Assembly: GCA_030594505.1 (NCBI GenBank)
Contig: JAUVFC010000065.1
Location: 1 to 8,371, forward strand
Length of the DNA stretch: 8,371 nt
DNA from: Desulfobacterales bacterium
GTDB lineage: Bacteria; Desulfobacterota; Desulfobacteria; Desulfobacterales; C00003106
Direction of reading: 5' to 3'
Shown here: positions 6,190 through 8,371 of the stretch, one piece after another
How the letters are laid out: every line of letters starts with the position of its first letter
How positions within the stretch are numbered: position 1 is the first letter of the stretch
Program-made: the position numbers and the translations under genes
Notes under the pieces: model-generated
Databases searched by the model: none
Told to the model about the DNA's origin: nothing
What the model saw: only the letters and a program-made list of their open reading frames with translations

Positions 6190-6975
6190 CTATACTATCT
6201 CAACTACTGTTCTCTGAACCTTGCGTCCCTTTTGGAGAGCATATGTCTTGCGTGTCATCTTGAGCTTCCCTTCCGCAAAGAGCCGAATGCAGTCTACGTA
6301 AAGCTCCCATTCCAGTTTAATCCCCTTTTCTTTAATAGTTTCTATAGTATCTTCCGGGGTTATCTCATATGCTTTTTGGCCGATGATTGCTCCTGAATCT
6401 TCTCCATAATCAACAAAATGGACTGTACATCCTCCCACCCTACACCCATATCTATACGTATCGCCATATCCGTCGGTCCCGGGAAATGCCGGAAGAAGGG
6501 CGGGATGAATGTTCATAATGCGTGGATCAAGTGGAGCGGGATTTGTTTTGTCTATGAAGTATGGACTCAGTGTTCGCATAAAGCCCGCCAAGACAAGCAG
6601 GTCAAAGGGGTAGGGGTTCATTGCACGGATCAGGGCTCCCTCTGCCGCGGCCCTGATATCAAAAAAACGGGTCAATCGGGCCGGATCCTCGGAGACAGAA
6701 AACAGGGTCTGTTTTTTCAATATCTCATTTACATTGAAATTTTCCGGAACAAGGCCTTCTGCTCCCTCGTCATAACGGCGCGCAATATCTTTATAGTCCA
6801 CAACAAATGTCGGAATATTATGTTTTTCCCCTCTTGCAAGCCCGTGGGCACCAGGATTGTCCGACCCCACGAAGACCATCCGGCCGTTTATCCGGCCTCC
6901 TTCGCAGGCGTCGATGATTGCCTGTAAATTTGTGCCCCCGCCCGAAACCAGGGCGCCAATGCGAATCTCGCCCAT
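6190..6975 (-). CDS. purN: Phosphoribosylglycinamide formyltransferase, long variant
   Basis: GAR transformylase passes a formyl group from 10-formyltetrahydrofolate to glycinamide ribonucleotide, the third step of purine synthesis, in the cytosol. The N-terminal phosphate-binding loop is [10 protein letters not shown] (11-20). The family core [15 protein letters not shown] (126-140) precedes the active-site stretch [13 protein letters not shown] (154-166) with Asn155 and His157. The catalytic Asp is Asp193 in [11 protein letters not shown]. The protein has 261 residues, whereas E. coli PurN has about 212. The extra length sits mainly at about 68-112, between the N-terminal Rossmann half and the core, with some at the C-terminus ([12 protein letters not shown]). 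ATG 6975 is preceded by AAAGGGGGG at 5-nt spacing. It is the first gene of the minus-strand group purN-pcm-yqaA-selenoprotein gene. Confidence 0.93.
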   Translation of the reverse strand: MGEIRIGALVSGGGTNLQAIIDACEGGRINGRMVFVGSDNPGAHGLARGEKHNIPTFVVDYKDIARRYDEGAEGLVPENFNVNEILKKQTLFSVSEDPARLTRFFDIRAAAEGALIRAMNPYPFDLLVLAGFMRTLSPYFIDKTNPAPLDPRIMNIHPALLPAFPGTDGYGDTYRYGCRVGGCTVHFVDYGEDSGAIIGQKAYEITPEDTIETIKEKGIKLEWELYVDCIRLFAEGKLKMTRKTYALQKGRKVQRTVVEIV

Positions 6976-7017
6976 TATAGCCCCCCTTTAGATGTTGCAA
7001 CCTCCGAATAAGGACAG

Positions 7018-7037
7018 AATAACTTTCTCAATATTTT
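7018..7037 (-). promoter_or_regulatory. Upstream element shared with yqaA (copy 2)
   Basis: On the minus strand this reads AAAATATTGAGAAAGTTATT and differs from the copy before yqaA (5442-5461) at only two adjacent positions. It is 43 nt upstream of the purN start codon. TTGAGA may serve as a -35 box. The inverted repeat arm starts within its last three bases. Confidence 0.3.
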
Positions 7038-7108
7038 ACCACGAAGGACACGAAGGAATTTATGTATCATTTCCAATCTTCGCGCCTCTTCGTGTCCTTC
7101 GTGGTAAA
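7035..7108. repeat. 21-bp perfect inverted repeat of the CACGAAGGACACGAAG type
   Basis: The left arm 7035-7055 (TTTACCACGAAGG then ACACGAAG) is exactly complementary to the right arm 7088-7108 (CTTCGTGTCC then TTCGTGGTAAA), with a 32-nt spacer. Each arm itself contains two CACGAAG-like units, so it also looks like a short direct repeat. Sequences of this type are widespread between genes in Desulfobacterota and some other phyla (recollection). It could act as a bidirectional transcription barrier or be a mobile repeat. No T tract accompanies it. Confidence 0.65.
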
Positions 7109-7192
7109 CTTCCCTTCTTATTGCCCACAATACGATCTTTTGTAGCCGTTTTCAGCAAGTTTTGTGTCCTTAATTATTATAATACCATAATT

Positions 7193-7220
7193 TTGACAAT
7201 TCCTCTCCCTTTTTTATATA
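7193..7220 (+). promoter_or_regulatory. Sigma-70-type promoter for the Cache sensor gene
   Basis: A perfect -35 box TTGACA (7193-7198) is followed after 16 nt by TATATA (7215-7220). Transcription would start near 7227 and leave a leader of about 65 nt before the ATG at 7291. The surroundings are AT-rich, as expected for a promoter. Confidence 0.55.
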
Positions 7221-7290
7221 AGTCTTTTATGATATAGATTTATTGAAGACTTTTTACGAAACCATCGACATTACAGCAGGACAGGATCGT

Positions 7291-8371
7291 ATGAAAACGC
7301 GAGAGATATCCCAAAAGGCAGTAATAAGTATTACGGCGGTTTTGACAATTATTATAATTTTTATATACCTGTCATATTTGTGCCACAAGGACTTTGAGAG
7401 GACCGCGATCTCGCAAACACAACAGCAGTTATTGACGATCGCAAAGACAACAGCGAACAGATTGGAAGAATTCGCTGACGGTCTTTCAAGAGAATCAAGA
7501 ATTATTGCAACGGAACCGGCAGTTCAGGAAGAAATCAAAGATAGAACTCTGCAAACCAAGTTGCATGTATGCCCCGTTAAAATCTTTTATGAAACTCATA
7601 AAGGTAACGTTGATGCTCTTAGTACACTCGATGCCAATGGGATTATCTTGCACAGGCATCCTTTTATCGAGGACAGGCCCAGACAGGATAATTCTGATAA
7701 ACCAGGCGTCGCTTATGTCATGCGAGAACATAAGCCATATGTTAGTGAAGTATTTTATAATAATTTAGGGAACCTTGCCATATCCATCTCAGAGCCGGTA
7801 TTTTATAGGGATAAATTTATAGGAGTTGTTCGATGGATGGTTCAAACGGATACTATCTCTAAGCGTTTTATCCAGCCGATCAACGTGGGCAAGGACGGCT
7901 ATGCATGGATACTGGATGAGAAAGGAACACTGTTAAGCTATCCTGATGCGAAGCAGACAGGTAAACATATCATGGCTCCGAGAAAAGGAAAATTTCCTGA
8001 TCATGATTGGTCAGGATTAGAAGAGGTTGTGAAAAAATCGACCCGGGGTGAAGAAGGGGCGGACACCTATAATTGCGCGACATGCGGAAAGAGGGTTATC
8101 GCCTATGCCCCCGTTCGTCTGGGGAATCAATTATGGTCAATCGGTGTTTCTATGAATTATTCTGAGATTGCAACGCCCGTTCGCGAGCATGCAATGCACC
8201 ACGTAGAGATTACAGCGCTTGTTATGCTGTTGCTTTTAGCCGGGGGTTTTACTTTTTACAGGATTGAACGAAAGAGGTCTGTCGAGCTTGAGAATAAGAA
8301 TAGAGACTTGCAGCAAGAAATCGCAGAGCGCAAACGGGCCGAGAAGGCGCTGGAGGAAAGCACTCGCCGTA
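7291..8371 (+). CDS. Membrane-bound double-Cache sensor protein, probably a histidine kinase (3' end outside window)
   Basis: The frame is open from ATG 7291 (AGGA at 7283-7286) to the window edge, giving 360 residues. TM1 is at about 11-30 and TM2 at about 305-323, enclosing a periplasmic region of about 275 residues. That region has double-Cache features: HKPYVSEVFYNNLGNLAISISEPVF (147-171), with an IGVVRWMV strand after it, then GKDGYAWILDEKGTLLSYP (200-218), and VIAYAPV...WSIGVSM at 269-288. After TM2 comes a charged coiled coil ending EIAERKRAEKALEES (343-357), the usual linker before a PAS or HisKA domain. The output domain is outside the window, so a histidine kinase is likely but a PAS-GGDEF or other output cannot be excluded. 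Two Cys (C262, C265) form a CATC motif in the second Cache subdomain. Ligand unknown; Cache domains commonly bind small organic ligands. Confidence 0.85.
   Translation, partial: MKTREISQKAVISITAVLTIIIIFIYLSYLCHKDFERTAISQTQQQLLTIAKTTANRLEEFADGLSRESRIIATEPAVQEEIKDRTLQTKLHVCPVKIFYETHKGNVDALSTLDANGIILHRHPFIEDRPRQDNSDKPGVAYVMREHKPYVSEVFYNNLGNLAISISEPVFYRDKFIGVVRWMVQTDTISKRFIQPINVGKDGYAWILDEKGTLLSYPDAKQTGKHIMAPRKGKFPDHDWSGLEEVVKKSTRGEEGADTYNCATCGKRVIAYAPVRLGNQLWSIGVSMNYSEIATPVREHAMHHVEITALVMLLLLAGGFTFYRIERKRSVELENKNRDLQQEIAERKRAEKALEESTRR

Larger units (their letters stand above)
6976..7290. other. Divergent intergenic region between purN and the Cache sensor gene
   Basis: This 315-nt gap separates two divergent genes. 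It contains the purN ribosome site, one copy of the 20-bp element shared with yqaA (7018-7037), a 21-bp inverted repeat (7035-7108), an AT-rich stretch and a sigma-70-type promoter for the sensor gene (7193-7220). The open frame at 6992-7237 is produced largely by translating the repeat arms and has no coding character. Confidence 0.7.

Noticed and set aside
6992..7237. 81-codon plus-strand frame in the purN-sensor gap
   Set aside because: Its HEGHEG and PLRVLRG segments are just translations of the inverted repeat arms, and it runs through the promoter.
7495..7768. Frames on both strands inside the Cache sensor gene
   Set aside because: They are shadows of the continuous sensor reading frame, which has clear domain matches over its full length.

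Overview
The window most likely comes from a Desulfobacterota-type (former Deltaproteobacteria) genome of middling GC. This is inferred from the gene set and order (dxr-rseP; pcm next to a YqaA-type DedA gene), the long PurN, the PilB-like/MinD-like ATPase pair, a large double-Cache sensor, and REP-like and 'CACGAAGGACACGAAG'-type intergenic repeats. No rRNA or marker gene fixes the taxonomy.

Layout. Positions 1-1306 (+ strand): the last 57 codons of dxr (isoprenoid precursor synthesis), a REP-like hairpin over its stop codon, then a complete rseP site-2 protease gene. Positions 1390-4401 (- strand, convergent with rseP): a PilB/GspE-like ATPase gene followed by a MinD/FlhG-like ATPase gene, probably one operon. 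A sigma-54-like promoter and two adjoining palindromes lie just upstream of it. Positions 4651-6975 (- strand): purN, pcm, a yqaA-type DedA gene and, overlapping the end of yqaA, a tiny gene that ordinary gene calling misses. Positions 6976-7290: a divergent intergenic region with a 21-bp inverted repeat and a good sigma-70 promoter. Positions 7291-8371 (+ strand): the sensor half of a membrane-bound double-Cache signalling protein that runs off the window.

The main discovery is at 4651-4812 (- strand). A GGAG ribosome site and an ATG inside the last codons of yqaA open a frame for a one-helix membrane protein. The frame meets TGA at codon 46, reads seven more codons, and stops at a second TGA. 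The tail reads I-L-U-L-A-C-I-G-L-R. This matches the C-terminal I-C-L-E-C-I-G-I-G signature I recall for the small CD1871A-family CXXC proteins, with the first Cys replaced by a UGA codon. A hairpin starting 12 nt after that UGA, with an AGGU loop, closely resembles the upper part of the E. coli fdhF SECIS. I interpret the gene as a 53-residue membrane selenoprotein with a UxxC redox motif.

The other genes are mostly housekeeping: isoprenoid synthesis, regulated intramembrane proteolysis, purine synthesis, protein repair and a DedA membrane protein. The two ATPases suggest a type IV pilus-like or secretion-like machine with a positioning ATPase, but no other machine component is in the window.
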